From positions 1 to 8,946 of the forward strand of contig JAIRYX010000508.1 in assembly GCA_031267635.1 (NCBI GenBank): a stretch of DNA of 8,946 nucleotides, written 5' to 3'. The stretch's first letter is position 1; the number at the start of each line of letters is the position of its first letter. Shown here one piece after another: positions 1 to 6,972 of this stretch. The DNA comes from Planctomycetaceae bacterium. Its GTDB lineage: Bacteria; Planctomycetota; Planctomycetia; Pirellulales; Thermoguttaceae. The position numbers and the translations under genes were made by a program. Below the pieces are notes generated by a model. It ran no database searches. It had not been told where the DNA came from and saw only the letters and a list, made by a program, of their open reading frames with translations.

Positions 1-140
1 TTCCAACTTATTTCAAGGCGAATTTACAAGTTTGTTACGAATATCTTTGCAACAAAGTCGTTTGGAAATGTTTAAACTGTAGTAAAATATTTCTTAACTA
101 TTCAATCGTTCAAACCAAAAAAATCCGCACGGCAACTGTA

Positions 141-228
141 GGGAACTTCTAAAAACCTCATTTTCAACACATGTGACCGTTGAAAAATAAGGGCTTACGA
201 TCTTTGGGAGAGGTTTTTAGAAATTCCC
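141..228. repeat. MITE-like inverted-repeat element, copy A
   Basis: This is an 88-bp element with ends GGGAACTTCTAAAAACCTC on the left and, on the right, its near-perfect inverse (one mismatch in 19 positions). It is flanked by the direct repeat TGTA at 137-140 and 229-232, which looks like a 4-bp target duplication. Inside, TTTTCAAC (161-168) and GTTGAAAA (179-186) form a second, nested hairpin, so a single strand could fold as a branched structure. The length, terminal repeats and duplication fit a non-autonomous miniature transposable element. No transposase is present in the window. A nearly identical copy lies at 816-904, and a decayed one starts at 258. Confidence 0.75.
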
Positions 229-257
229 TGTAGAGTTATCCGAAAGATTTTACTATT

Positions 258-360
258 GGAATCTTCTAAAAAACTCATTTTTAACAAATGTTACCGTTGA
301 TAAATAAGGGCTGCAATGGCAGAGTCGTTCGGGTAACGATGCAGATTTATGGAGGTTGAG
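258..360. repeat. degraded MITE-like element, copy B
   Basis: The left end (258-276) matches the 19-bp terminal repeat of copies A and C at 16 positions. The internal TTTTTAAC...GTTGATAA stem and the following AAGGGCT lie at the same offsets as in copy A. Similarity ends near 312. No clear right-hand terminal repeat is found at the expected position (about 346); only a short GGAGGTTGAG at 351-360 faintly recalls it. The copy is best read as an old insertion that lost its right end. The end coordinate is approximate. Confidence 0.5.
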
Positions 361-815
361 TGACTGAATAGGTACAATATTTCTTAACACGCAACATACG
401 GCATTTTAATAAAGAGCCGTTCACGCTGTTTTCCCCAAACATGTATAACGTTTATGCTCTTTGGCAAATATCAAATAAATCTGTTTGACGTAGCCGTAGC
501 CGAGACCGCAAATATTGCGATCATTTGTCGCAATATAAAAACTCCATCCCGCTGCTGGCTGGGATTTTTAACCAAACCGGTATCCACGAATTTCCAGTAT
601 ATGATATAATATGTCTGTTGCAGATATTCATGCTCCTTTTTAAAAGAAACTTAACTCCCTGTTATTGCAGTAATTTGTCCGTTTTTTCAATCTGCCGTTA
701 GTCAGGGTATGAATTTTTCAGATGAACCATAATTTTCAACCACAAAGAATAACAACGTTCACAGAAGATTTCTTATGAAATTTCAACATAAACCTTTATT
801 TATCAATTTGTTATA

Positions 816-904
816 GGGAACTTCTAAAAACCTCATTTTCAACAAACGTGACCGTTGAAAAAGAAGGGCTTACTAACATTTGGGGGATGTTTTTAGAAGT
901 TCTC
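816..904. repeat. MITE-like inverted-repeat element, copy C
   Basis: This is an 89-bp element with the same left terminus as copy A (19 of 19 bases) and an inverted right terminus with two mismatches. It is flanked by TATA at 812-815 and 905-908, again a 4-bp direct repeat. The nested hairpin TTTTCAAC (836-843) / GTTGAAAA (854-861) is conserved. Two copies in different flanks with identical boundaries define the element ends at GGGAAC...(G/A)TTC(C/T)C and suggest a preference for T-N-T-A targets. Confidence 0.75.
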
Positions 905-1160
905 TATAAAAATTTACTAAAAGTCTCTGTAGAACTTTGGGGGAATACGTTATTTTATTTTTTGAGTTTTGAAAGCAAAAACTCCTTAAAACGCCAAAAT
1001 TGTTAGACAATTTTTCAATAGATTCAAATTGGACGAATTTGTCCGATTTTGTATTGATTTAATGACAATTTTAGTCTTTAGTTTTTATGAATAACAAAAA
1101 CGTTGTTTCGATTTTTTAAAAGTGACAGAATTGTTTTTTATCACGAATAAAGGAAGGCAA

Positions 1161-1178
1161 AATGATTTGTGAATCATT
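1161..1178. promoter_or_regulatory. palindrome upstream of glnN promoter, possible activator site
   Basis: AATGATT-TGTG-AATCATT is a perfect 7-bp inverted repeat with a 4-base centre. It lies 53 bases upstream of the predicted -24 element of the glnN promoter. Sigma-54 promoters require an upstream enhancer-binding activator, and dyads of this size at this kind of distance are a usual form of binding site. The sequence does not match a specific NtrC consensus that I can name, so its role is inferred from position and symmetry only. Confidence 0.35.
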
Positions 1179-1230
1179 ATAAACCTTGATTTCATAAGAG
1201 ATTAAAGCAAATTTTGTCGTTTTTGCGATT

Positions 1231-1246
1231 TGGCACTGAAAATGCT
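1231..1246 (+). promoter_or_regulatory. sigma-54 (RpoN) type -24/-12 promoter for glnN
   Basis: The sequence TGGCAC-TGAAA-ATGCT matches the sigma-54 consensus (TGGCAC-N5-TTGCW) at all but one position. It has the required GG and GC dinucleotides (1232-1233 and 1244-1245) exactly 10 bases apart. Transcription would start near 1257, giving a leader of about 118 bases before the start codon at 1375. Sigma-54 control of nitrogen-assimilation genes is well established, which fits the glutamine synthetase downstream. A single match by eye in AT-rich DNA could occur by chance. Confidence 0.6.
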
Positions 1247-1279
1247 ACTGTCAACAGAGGATTTGGGTATGGTACCAGC

Positions 1280-1295
1280 GAATTTTTAAAAATTC
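1280..1295. promoter_or_regulatory. 16-bp perfect palindrome in the glnN leader
   Basis: GAATTTTTAAAAATTC is a perfect self-complementary palindrome about 24 bases downstream of the predicted glnN transcription start. It could be an operator for a dimeric regulator, or simply an AT-rich coincidence. It would not make a strong RNA hairpin because it lacks a loop. Confidence 0.25.
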
Positions 1296-1374
1296 AATAC
1301 GTTAGAAATTCTCAAAAACTCAAACACTTTTAACAATTTTCTTTCTTTGTCAGTAGCCACATCAGGAGCAAGAC

Positions 1375-3534
1375 ATGAGTACAAACATTCGCCGTAACGC
1401 GCTGCTTGAAATCAGCTCGGAACGACTTGGGGTTGCGGCAGCAGACGCCCCGTCTATTGATATTAACGCCATTTTCGGAAAATACAGTTTCAGCGAAAAC
1501 GTTCAGAAAGAACGCCTTTCGCCAAAAGTTTTCCGGTCATTGCAGGAAACAATCCGCAAAGGCAAACGTCTTGATCCGGGCATTGCGGATGAAGTCGCTT
1601 CCGCGATGCTCAAATGGGCGTTGGAACTTGGTGCGACGCACTATACGCACTGGTTTCAGCCGATGACTGGCAGTACCGCCGAAAAACATGACTGTTTTGT
1701 CGAACCGCGCGGCGATGGACTTCCTATCGCAAAATTTCGAGGAAGCGAGCTTATTCGCGGCGAACCCGACGCCAGCAGTTTCCCGTCCGGCGGACTTCGC
1801 GCCACCTTTGAGGCACGCGGTTATACCGCTTGGGATCCGACCAGTCCGGCGTTTATTCTGAAACATAAAAACGGCGCAACATTAGTGATTCCAACACTTT
1901 TTGTTAGTTGGACCGGCGAAGCTCTTGATAAAAAAACGCCTCTTCTCCGTTCCGGCGCAGCGTTGCAGGAACAGGCACTCCGTATTTTACGGCTTTTCGG
2001 CAATAAAACCGCTTCGCGTATCGAATCGACAATGGGTGCGGAACAAGAATATTTTCTTGTTGATCGCCGGCTTGCCGCATTGCGTCCCGACCTTCTTGTC
2101 ACCGGTCGAACATTGTTTGGTGCAAAACCGCCGCGCGGTCAGGAGCTTGAAGACAATTATTTCGGGGCGATTCCTGAACGTGTTCTGACGTTTATGACCG
2201 AGGTGGAAAGCGAATTGTTATTGCTAGGCGTTCCGATCAAAACCCGCCATAATGAAGTCGCGCCGGGACAATATGAACTTGCGCCGTTATTTGAAACCGC
2301 TAACCTCGCCACCGACCACCAGATGTTGATTATGCGGACGCTGAAAAGCATTGCCGCACGACTTGGTTTCTTTTGCCTTTTGCATGAAAAACCGTTTGCC
2401 GGCGTAAATGGAAGCGGAAAACATAATAACTGGTCGATTGGAACCGATGAAGGAGAAAATCTTCTCGAACCCGGCGATACACCCGGCGAAAACGCGCAAT
2501 TTCTCGTCTTTTGTACGGCGGTTATTCGTGCGGTACATAAATACGGTCATTTGCTCCGCATGAGCGTTTGCGGTGCAGGAAACGATCATCGGCTTGGAGC
2601 GAATGAAGCCCCGCCCGCAATTATCAGTATTTTCCTCGGCGGTGCGCTCGACGAAGTTTATAACGGTCTTGCCGAAGGAAGTATTACGCCCGGTACAAAG
2701 AAAGACCCGATTGAAATCGGCGTTGAGCTTCTCCCGCCGATCAGCCGTCATAGCGGCGACCGGAACCGGACAAGTCCGTTTGCGTTTACCGGAAATAAAT
2801 TTGAATTTCGAGCGGTCGGTTCCAGTCAGAGTCCCGCCGGTTCCACGACGGTTATCAATACGATTGTTGCGGAAAGCTTGGATTACATTGCAACAAAATT
2901 GGAAGCCGCTGTCGCGCAAGGACAAGACCTCAAGTCCGCCGTGCAAAATTTGATTGTCGAAGAAGTCAAGCAACACAAAGACGTCATTTATACCGGCGAC
3001 TGTTATACGCAAGCGTGGAAAGAAGAAGCAGCAAAACGCGGTTTGCCGAATTTAGTCAGTACCGCCGATTGTCTTCCGCACATCAACAGCAAGGAAGCGG
3101 TCGAATTGTTCACGAAATACAAAATTTATACCGAAACCGAATTGAATAGCCGTTTTGAAATTATCGGCGAAAACTATTTGCATGTCGTGAGCATTGAAAC
3201 CGCAACAGCTCTGGAAGTGGCGGGAACGCTGATTCTTCCGGCAGTGTTTAAATACAAGTCGAAACTGCAATCGGTAACGACGACCACCGCGCAAAAAGCG
3301 TTACTCAACAAACTTGACGGACAACTTGACGCTTTAATTACCGCATTGGATTCACTCCGCGAGAAAAAAGAAGCGTTCCCGGATTCTTGTACGCAGACGA
3401 AAGCGAATTATGTCCGCGACTGTATTCTTCCTGCCCTGGCGGAACTTCGCAAAGCGGTCGATACATTGGAAGAATCGGTCGATGACAACGTTTGGCCTCT
3501 TCCAACTTATACCGAACTGTTATTTGCGTATTGA
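1375..3534 (+). CDS. glnN: glutamine synthetase type III (GSIII)
   Basis: This enzyme makes glutamine from glutamate, ammonia and ATP in the cytoplasm and is the entry point for ammonium assimilation. At 719 residues it has the length of the GSIII/GlnN family (about 700-730) rather than GSI (about 470). Visible motifs in order are THWFQPMTGSTAEKHD (91-106) and GAEQEYFLVD (221-230), the latter with metal-binding glutamates. They are followed by RHNEVAPGQYELAP (291-304), HEKPFAGVNGSGKHNNWS (337-354; glutamate/ATP site), AGNDHRLGANEAPP (401-414) and the arginine-rich RNRTSPFAF (463-471), then KFEFRAVGSSQ. The remaining ~150 C-terminal residues are the GSIII-specific helical extension. The start is supported by AGGAG at 1364-1368, six bases before ATG. 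The gene is about half G+C, much richer than its flanks. It appears monocistronic, with a probable sigma-54 promoter upstream and a stem-loop downstream. Confidence 0.97.
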   Translation: MSTNIRRNALLEISSERLGVAAADAPSIDINAIFGKYSFSENVQKERLSPKVFRSLQETIRKGKRLDPGIADEVASAMLKWALELGATHYTHWFQPMTGSTAEKHDCFVEPRGDGLPIAKFRGSELIRGEPDASSFPSGGLRATFEARGYTAWDPTSPAFILKHKNGATLVIPTLFVSWTGEALDKKTPLLRSGAALQEQALRILRLFGNKTASRIESTMGAEQEYFLVDRRLAALRPDLLVTGRTLFGAKPPRGQELEDNYFGAIPERVLTFMTEVESELLLLGVPIKTRHNEVAPGQYELAPLFETANLATDHQMLIMRTLKSIAARLGFFCLLHEKPFAGVNGSGKHNNWSIGTDEGENLLEPGDTPGENAQFLVFCTAVIRAVHKYGHLLRMSVCGAGNDHRLGANEAPPAIISIFLGGALDEVYNGLAEGSITPGTKKDPIEIGVELLPPISRHSGDRNRTSPFAFTGNKFEFRAVGSSQSPAGSTTVINTIVAESLDYIATKLEAAVAQGQDLKSAVQNLIVEEVKQHKDVIYTGDCYTQAWKEEAAKRGLPNLVSTADCLPHINSKEAVELFTKYKIYTETELNSRFEIIGENYLHVVSIETATALEVAGTLILPAVFKYKSKLQSVTTTTAQKALLNKLDGQLDALITALDSLREKKEAFPDSCTQTKANYVRDCILPALAELRKAVDTLEESVDDNVWPLPTYTELLFAY

Positions 3535-3872
3535 AATGAAAATACAGACAATGAAGCTGAACTAATCAGAATTATCTTATGCATTGTATAACCGGAACAT
3601 AAACGGCAGTCCTTCCCTGTCGTTTATGCTTCCGGTTGCTTGCGTCAATATGCGAAAATTAAAAACGAAAAGTGTAGAGAAAACGGTAATTTTTATGGAA
3701 CGCTTTAAGGGTATAAGTTTTATTCTGCCAAATACCAAATTTGTCCCAGTCGGTGTGATACAGATTCAATAAAACATAACTTTACATTGATGCTGTGTAC
3801 CATTTACTGAGAATAAAAATACAATCTAACATTATAAATCTTAAATTTTTATAAAGATTCGAAAGCGACAAA
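3535..3872. other. intergenic region between glnN and the DUF262 gene
   Basis: This 338-base spacer holds the stem-loop after glnN and then AT-rich sequence. A 62-codon open frame at 3584-3772 overlaps the stem-loop, has no ribosome binding site and does not resemble a protein, so it is not called. No convincing -35/-10 pair could be placed before the gene at 3873, although TTTACA/TTTACT and TATAAA-like hexamers occur without proper spacing. Confidence 0.6.
3590..3637 (+). terminator. stem-loop downstream of glnN, probable transcript end
   Basis: The arms at 3590-3608 and 3618-3637 pair over about 19 bases, with one bulged base and one mismatch (AACCGGAA...CATAAACG against CGTTTATG...TTCCGGTT). 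They are separated by a 9-base loop. The stem begins 55 bases after the glnN stop codon. No T-run follows, so it is not a classical intrinsic terminator. It may end transcription inefficiently or protect the mRNA 3' end. Confidence 0.5.
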
Positions 3873-5927
3873 ATGAAAGCAACAGAAACAAAAGTAGTAG
3901 ATTTTTTGGCATCAAACAAAACCCAATTTGTGATTCCTGTTTACCAACGTAATTACGATTGGCCAAAAAAAGATTGTGAACGATTGTTGAATGATATTTT
4001 GGAAATCGGTAGCAATAAAAAAATGATTGCCCACTTTATAGGAAGTATTGTTTTTATTCACGATAGCGCATACACTACATCAAATATCAAAGAGTTAACT
4101 ATTATAGATGGTCAACAACGTCTCACTACAATTACGTTGATTTACATTGCGATTCATAGATTAGCACAGGAACTAAATAATGAAAGTCTGGTTAATGAAA
4201 TTCTCGATACTTATTTAATTAATAAATATGCTTCAAAAGAAGAAGAAAAATTAAAATTACGTCCTACAGAAAATAATGATAAAGCATTAAAATACTTGCT
4301 AAACAATAATAAAAATGATATTTTTCCCGATTTTTCAAAAATCATAGACAATTTTAATTATTTTAAAAATAGAATAGCAGAAGAAAATTATAAAGTTATA
4401 TGGGAAGGACTTAATAAATTAATGTTTGTGGAAATTTCTTTGGAAAAAAGTAAAGATGATCCTCAAAGAATTTTCGAGAGTTTAAATTCTACAGGTTTAG
4501 AATTATCACAAGCAGATTTAATTAGAAACTATATTTTGATGGGATTAAATCGAAATGATCAAACTAAAATATATCAAAAATACTGGGAATTTATTGAAAA
4601 ACACGCTAAATATGAAATCTCTAACATTAGCAAAGTTTCAGATTATATCAGAGATTATTTAACTTTTAAAAACAAAAAAATTCCTAATAAAAGAAATGTT
4701 TACTTTGAGTTTAAAGAAAAGTACCCAATTACAACTTTTGAGAAACTTATTGATGATCTTACTGAAATAAAAGATTTCTCTATACATTATAACAAATTGA
4801 TCAACCCTCAAAAAGAAACAGACAAAGGTATAAGATTACAATTGGAATATATTGATCGTCTTGAAGTCAATGTTGCTTTCCCTTTTTTGATAAAGGTGTA
4901 TGACGATTATGAATCTTCATTGATGGACAAAGCAACCTTTATAAGTATTTTAGAACTAATTCAATCTTACTTATGGCGAAGATTTATACTTGGTTTACCG
5001 ACAAATGCGTTAAATAAAATATTTATGACGCTTTATGAAAAAGTAGATGTTTCAAATTATCTTTTTTCCGTTCAAAAATCTTTACTTCAACGAACTGGTA
5101 CTCAAAGATTTCCTAAAGATGCAGAAGTAATTGACGCATTAAAAGTAAAAGATGTTTATAACATAAAATCCAAAAATCGCCTTTATCTCTTGGAACGATT
5201 AGAAAATCATGAAAATAAAGAATACATTCGTGTTGAGGGAAATCCTGATATTACTGTTGAACACATATTTCCACAAACACCTGATCCGAAATGGAAAATT
5301 GAATTAGAAAAAGATAAATTTATATTTATACAAGATAACTATTTGAATACCATTGGAAATCTGACCTTGTCGGGAAATAATGGTAAACTTGGCAATAAGA
5401 CTTTTGTTGAGAAAAGAGATTTGAAAGAAGCAGGATATAAAGACAGCAGGTTGTGGCTAAATAAATATCTTTCAAAACTTGAAAAATGGGATCAAGAAGA
5501 AATTGAAAAACGTTTTGTGCAAATAGTAGAACGTTTTTTGAAAATTTGGAAATATCCAAATATTAATATAAATGAGGAAACTAATAATGGTGAATTAAAT
5601 ATTTTTGAAGCAGATGATCCAACTGGTAAAAAATTGGAGTATGCAATCTTTTTTGATCAAAAAATTGGTGTAGATAACATAACAACATTTTATATTGAAA
5701 TATTCAAGCGTTTGTTTGAACTTCAACCGGAGGTATTTTTTATATCGGATATAGGGCAAAAAATTGGGCTTTCCCAAAATACAGATAACCATTTACGAGC
5801 ACCGATGCCTTTAAATGAGACATATTGCATTGAAACGAATTGTAGTAGTTTTACGAAATTTGAAAGAATCAAATATGCGTTGGAATGTCTTGATTTAAGG
5901 GAAGAACTAATAATTAAATACACATAA
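3873..5927 (+). CDS. GmrSD-like restriction protein (DUF262 + DUF1524 HNH)
   Basis: This 684-residue protein fuses the two halves of GmrSD-type, modification-dependent (type IV) restriction enzymes. The N-terminal DUF262 domain shows IPVYQRNYDW (21-30), the family hallmark DGQQRLT (79-85; nucleotide-binding ParB/Srx-like site) and FESLNSTGLELSQADLIRNY (201-220). The DUF1524 nuclease domain shows VEHIFPQ (462-468) and GNLTLS followed by paired Asn (495-503), as in His-Me-finger/HNH nucleases. An extra C-terminal part (about 575-684) begins with a DDPTGKKLEYAIF (591-603) stretch seen in some family members. By family knowledge it would cleave modified phage DNA in an NTP-dependent way; that activity is inferred here. 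The gene stands alone without a methyltransferase. It is far more AT-rich than glnN (sample lines 11/60 and 18/60 G+C against 31/60), which suggests acquisition from elsewhere. No strong ribosome binding site precedes the ATG. Confidence 0.88.
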   Translation: MKATETKVVDFLASNKTQFVIPVYQRNYDWPKKDCERLLNDILEIGSNKKMIAHFIGSIVFIHDSAYTTSNIKELTIIDGQQRLTTITLIYIAIHRLAQELNNESLVNEILDTYLINKYASKEEEKLKLRPTENNDKALKYLLNNNKNDIFPDFSKIIDNFNYFKNRIAEENYKVIWEGLNKLMFVEISLEKSKDDPQRIFESLNSTGLELSQADLIRNYILMGLNRNDQTKIYQKYWEFIEKHAKYEISNISKVSDYIRDYLTFKNKKIPNKRNVYFEFKEKYPITTFEKLIDDLTEIKDFSIHYNKLINPQKETDKGIRLQLEYIDRLEVNVAFPFLIKVYDDYESSLMDKATFISILELIQSYLWRRFILGLPTNALNKIFMTLYEKVDVSNYLFSVQKSLLQRTGTQRFPKDAEVIDALKVKDVYNIKSKNRLYLLERLENHENKEYIRVEGNPDITVEHIFPQTPDPKWKIELEKDKFIFIQDNYLNTIGNLTLSGNNGKLGNKTFVEKRDLKEAGYKDSRLWLNKYLSKLEKWDQEEIEKRFVQIVERFLKIWKYPNININEETNNGELNIFEADDPTGKKLEYAIFFDQKIGVDNITTFYIEIFKRLFELQPEVFFISDIGQKIGLSQNTDNHLRAPMPLNETYCIETNCSSFTKFERIKYALECLDLREELIIKYT

Positions 5928-5964
5928 ATAGAATTTTATTGAGGTTTGGAATATATTTCGTTAA

Positions 5965-6245
5965 CGGACATTATTATTTGAGTATCTTTCAAAAATTGAA
6001 TGTCATGCACTGACTGTTGATGATGAAATTGATGCGGTTGCTCAACAGTTTATTGAGCAAAAATTTTGATGATTGCCGTCATATCGCCTGTTCTATTGTG
6101 ACAGAATGTGATTGCATTGTATTTTGGAGTTTTAAACATATTGTAAATTTACGAAATCAAACCGGTGTAAAAATTGTTTCCGCATTAACGAGATTATAGA
6201 GAAACGTCTATTTACACGCCGACATTTTTCGTGGAAGGAGAATAA
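5965..6245 (+). pseudogene. PIN-domain toxin remnant, N-truncated and frameshifted
   Basis: Three successive reading frames together give the C-terminal half of a VapC-like PIN-domain ribonuclease. The first frame (5965-6066) reads ...LLFEYLSKIECHALTVDDEI... and ends in TGA at 6067. The next frame begins near 6068 with DDCRHIA, the conserved Asp-x-x-His motif, then FWSFKHIVNLR (6122-6154), and ends in TAG at 6197. The last frame, from 6192, gives DYRETSIYTPTFF and stops at 6243-6245. Each switch is +1. The usual N-terminal (about 70-80 residue) part with the first catalytic aspartate is absent; the remnant starts just after the AT-rich defence gene. The Shine-Dalgarno of the following gene lies in its last codons, showing it was the first gene of a two-gene unit. 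It cannot make an active toxin as written. Confidence 0.75.
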
Positions 6246-6250
6246 CTCTA

Positions 6251-6433
6251 ATGCAAAAAACAATCATGAGTCCGAAATTCACCGTTGAAGATATTCACAC
6301 AATCCGTGAGTATAATTATAAAATGACACAAAAGATGAGTACAGAGGAAAAACGCAAGTATTATCAATCGGGAGCAAAAGAAGTACGCGAGGTAATCGAA
6401 AAAATCAAAAAAGAACGCCTTACAAAAAAATAA
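6251..6433 (+). CDS. small protein, probable partner/antitoxin of the lost PIN toxin
   Basis: This 60-residue, Lys/Glu-rich, mostly helical protein has the pattern KFTVEDIHTIREYNY...MSTEEKRKYY...VIEKIKKE. I recognise this as a small family commonly encoded next to PIN-domain proteins, where it probably acts as the antitoxin. The start at 6251 has AAGGAG at 6235-6240 with a 10-base spacer. An in-frame ATG at 6266 (MSPKF) would be the alternative but lies 25 bases away. The gene begins 5 bases after the end of the PIN remnant, consistent with an original toxin-partner operon. No DNA-binding domain is obvious by eye. It seems intact although its presumed toxin is dead. Confidence 0.65.
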   Translation: MQKTIMSPKFTVEDIHTIREYNYKMTQKMSTEEKRKYYQSGAKEVREVIEKIKKERLTKK

Positions 6434-6512
6434 ATTGTTTGTATATTTTATTAAAAATAACGCTGCAACACGGCAAATTCATTAGCGTAAGATAACGCCC
6501 TACGAGAAAATT

Positions 6513-6926
6513 ATGTGGAAATACTACGCATTATTATCGGCGTTGTTTGCCGGCATGACGGCGATTTTGGCGAAAACGGGCGTCAAAGGAATCAGCGGAA
6601 ATATTGCAACGGCTGTCCGAACGGGAGTTGTTTTGTTATTGGCATGGGGAATCGTCATTTTTCAGGGACAACTCAAAGATGTTGCCGGTTTGAACAAAAC
6701 AAACGTATTGTTCCTCATTCTCTCCGGCATGGCGACTGGTTTGTCGTGGATTTTTTATTTTAAGGCGTTAGAAACAGGAAACGTCTCCAAAGTCGCGCCG
6801 ATTGATAAGTTGAGTATCGTTTTTGTATTGTTTTTTTCCGTGTTGTTTTTGCATGAACAAGCGGATTGGAAAACCATCGTCGGCATAATATTTATTTGCG
6901 GCGGAACGATTGTTTTGTTGTTGTAG
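6513..6926 (+). CDS. EamA-family (DMT) single-domain membrane protein
   Basis: This 137-residue integral inner-membrane protein has about five hydrophobic segments (roughly residues 4-22, 30-52, 62-83, 95-113 and 121-137). That corresponds to one EamA half of a drug/metabolite transporter. Family-like stretches are FAGMTAILAKTGV, ISGNIATAVRT, SWIFYFKALETGNVSKVAPIDKLS and a terminal GGTIVLLL. Two-repeat members of the superfamily have ten segments, so this short form would have to work as a dimer. The substrate cannot be told. Only a weak ribosome binding site (ACGAGAAAA) precedes the ATG. The next gene begins 46 bases downstream and is probably co-transcribed. Confidence 0.85.
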   Translation: MWKYYALLSALFAGMTAILAKTGVKGISGNIATAVRTGVVLLLAWGIVIFQGQLKDVAGLNKTNVLFLILSGMATGLSWIFYFKALETGNVSKVAPIDKLSIVFVLFFSVLFLHEQADWKTIVGIIFICGGTIVLLL

Positions 6927-6959
6927 TAAAAATTATAATATTTTATTTATTCTGCCCGA

Positions 6960-6964
6960 AAGGA
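6960..6964 (+). promoter_or_regulatory. ribosome binding site deciding the methyltransferase start
   Basis: AAGGA lies 8 bases before the ATG at 6973. It selects this start over the longer in-frame ATG at 6910. Confidence 0.6.
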
Positions 6965-6972
6965 ATTATGAT

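Larger units (their letters stand above)
1..1374. other. long AT-rich intergenic region upstream of glnN, repeat-bearing
   Basis: No reading frame on either strand in this stretch looks like an intact gene. What can be seen are two good copies and one decayed copy of a small inverted-repeat element (listed separately), several short hairpins, and the promoter and leader of the downstream glutamine synthetase gene. Hairpins include a perfect 9-bp stem at 512-520/528-536, a weak terminator-like stem at 546-565 followed by five T, a 7-bp stem at 964-970/978-984, an 8-bp stem at 996-1003/1007-1014 followed by a T, and an imperfect stem at 1026-1034/1041-1049. None has an identifiable gene to serve. 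A possible degraded minus-strand coding remnant at about 421-645 is discussed under findings. No tRNA or rRNA was recognised. Confidence 0.7.

Noticed and set aside
546..569. Terminator-like hairpin followed by five T
   Set aside because: The stem is only 5-6 bp and there is no + strand gene upstream that would need a terminator.
931..944. AACTTTGGGGGAAT resembling the right part of the MITE
   Set aside because: Only about 12 bases match and no inverted partner is present, so it is too short to call a remnant.
1304..1340. Possible fourth MITE left end (TTCTCAAAAACTCA... TTTTAACAA)
   Set aside because: It resembles copy B over a few short blocks but needs gaps, lacks the GGGAAC terminus and any right end, and lies in AT-rich sequence where such similarity is expected.
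2287..3012. 241-codon minus-strand open frame inside glnN
   Set aside because: It is fully antisense to a strongly conserved GSIII coding region, has no ribosome binding site and gives a non-protein-like translation; it is a by-product of the codon bias of glnN.
3584..3772. 62-codon + strand open frame after glnN
   Set aside because: It overlaps the stem-loop, lacks a Shine-Dalgarno and shows no recognisable or plausible protein pattern.
6910..6972. Longer start for the methyltransferase gene
   Set aside because: It would overlap the EamA gene and add a Cys-rich, unlikely N-terminus with no ribosome binding site, whereas ATG 6973 has AAGGA 8 bases upstream.
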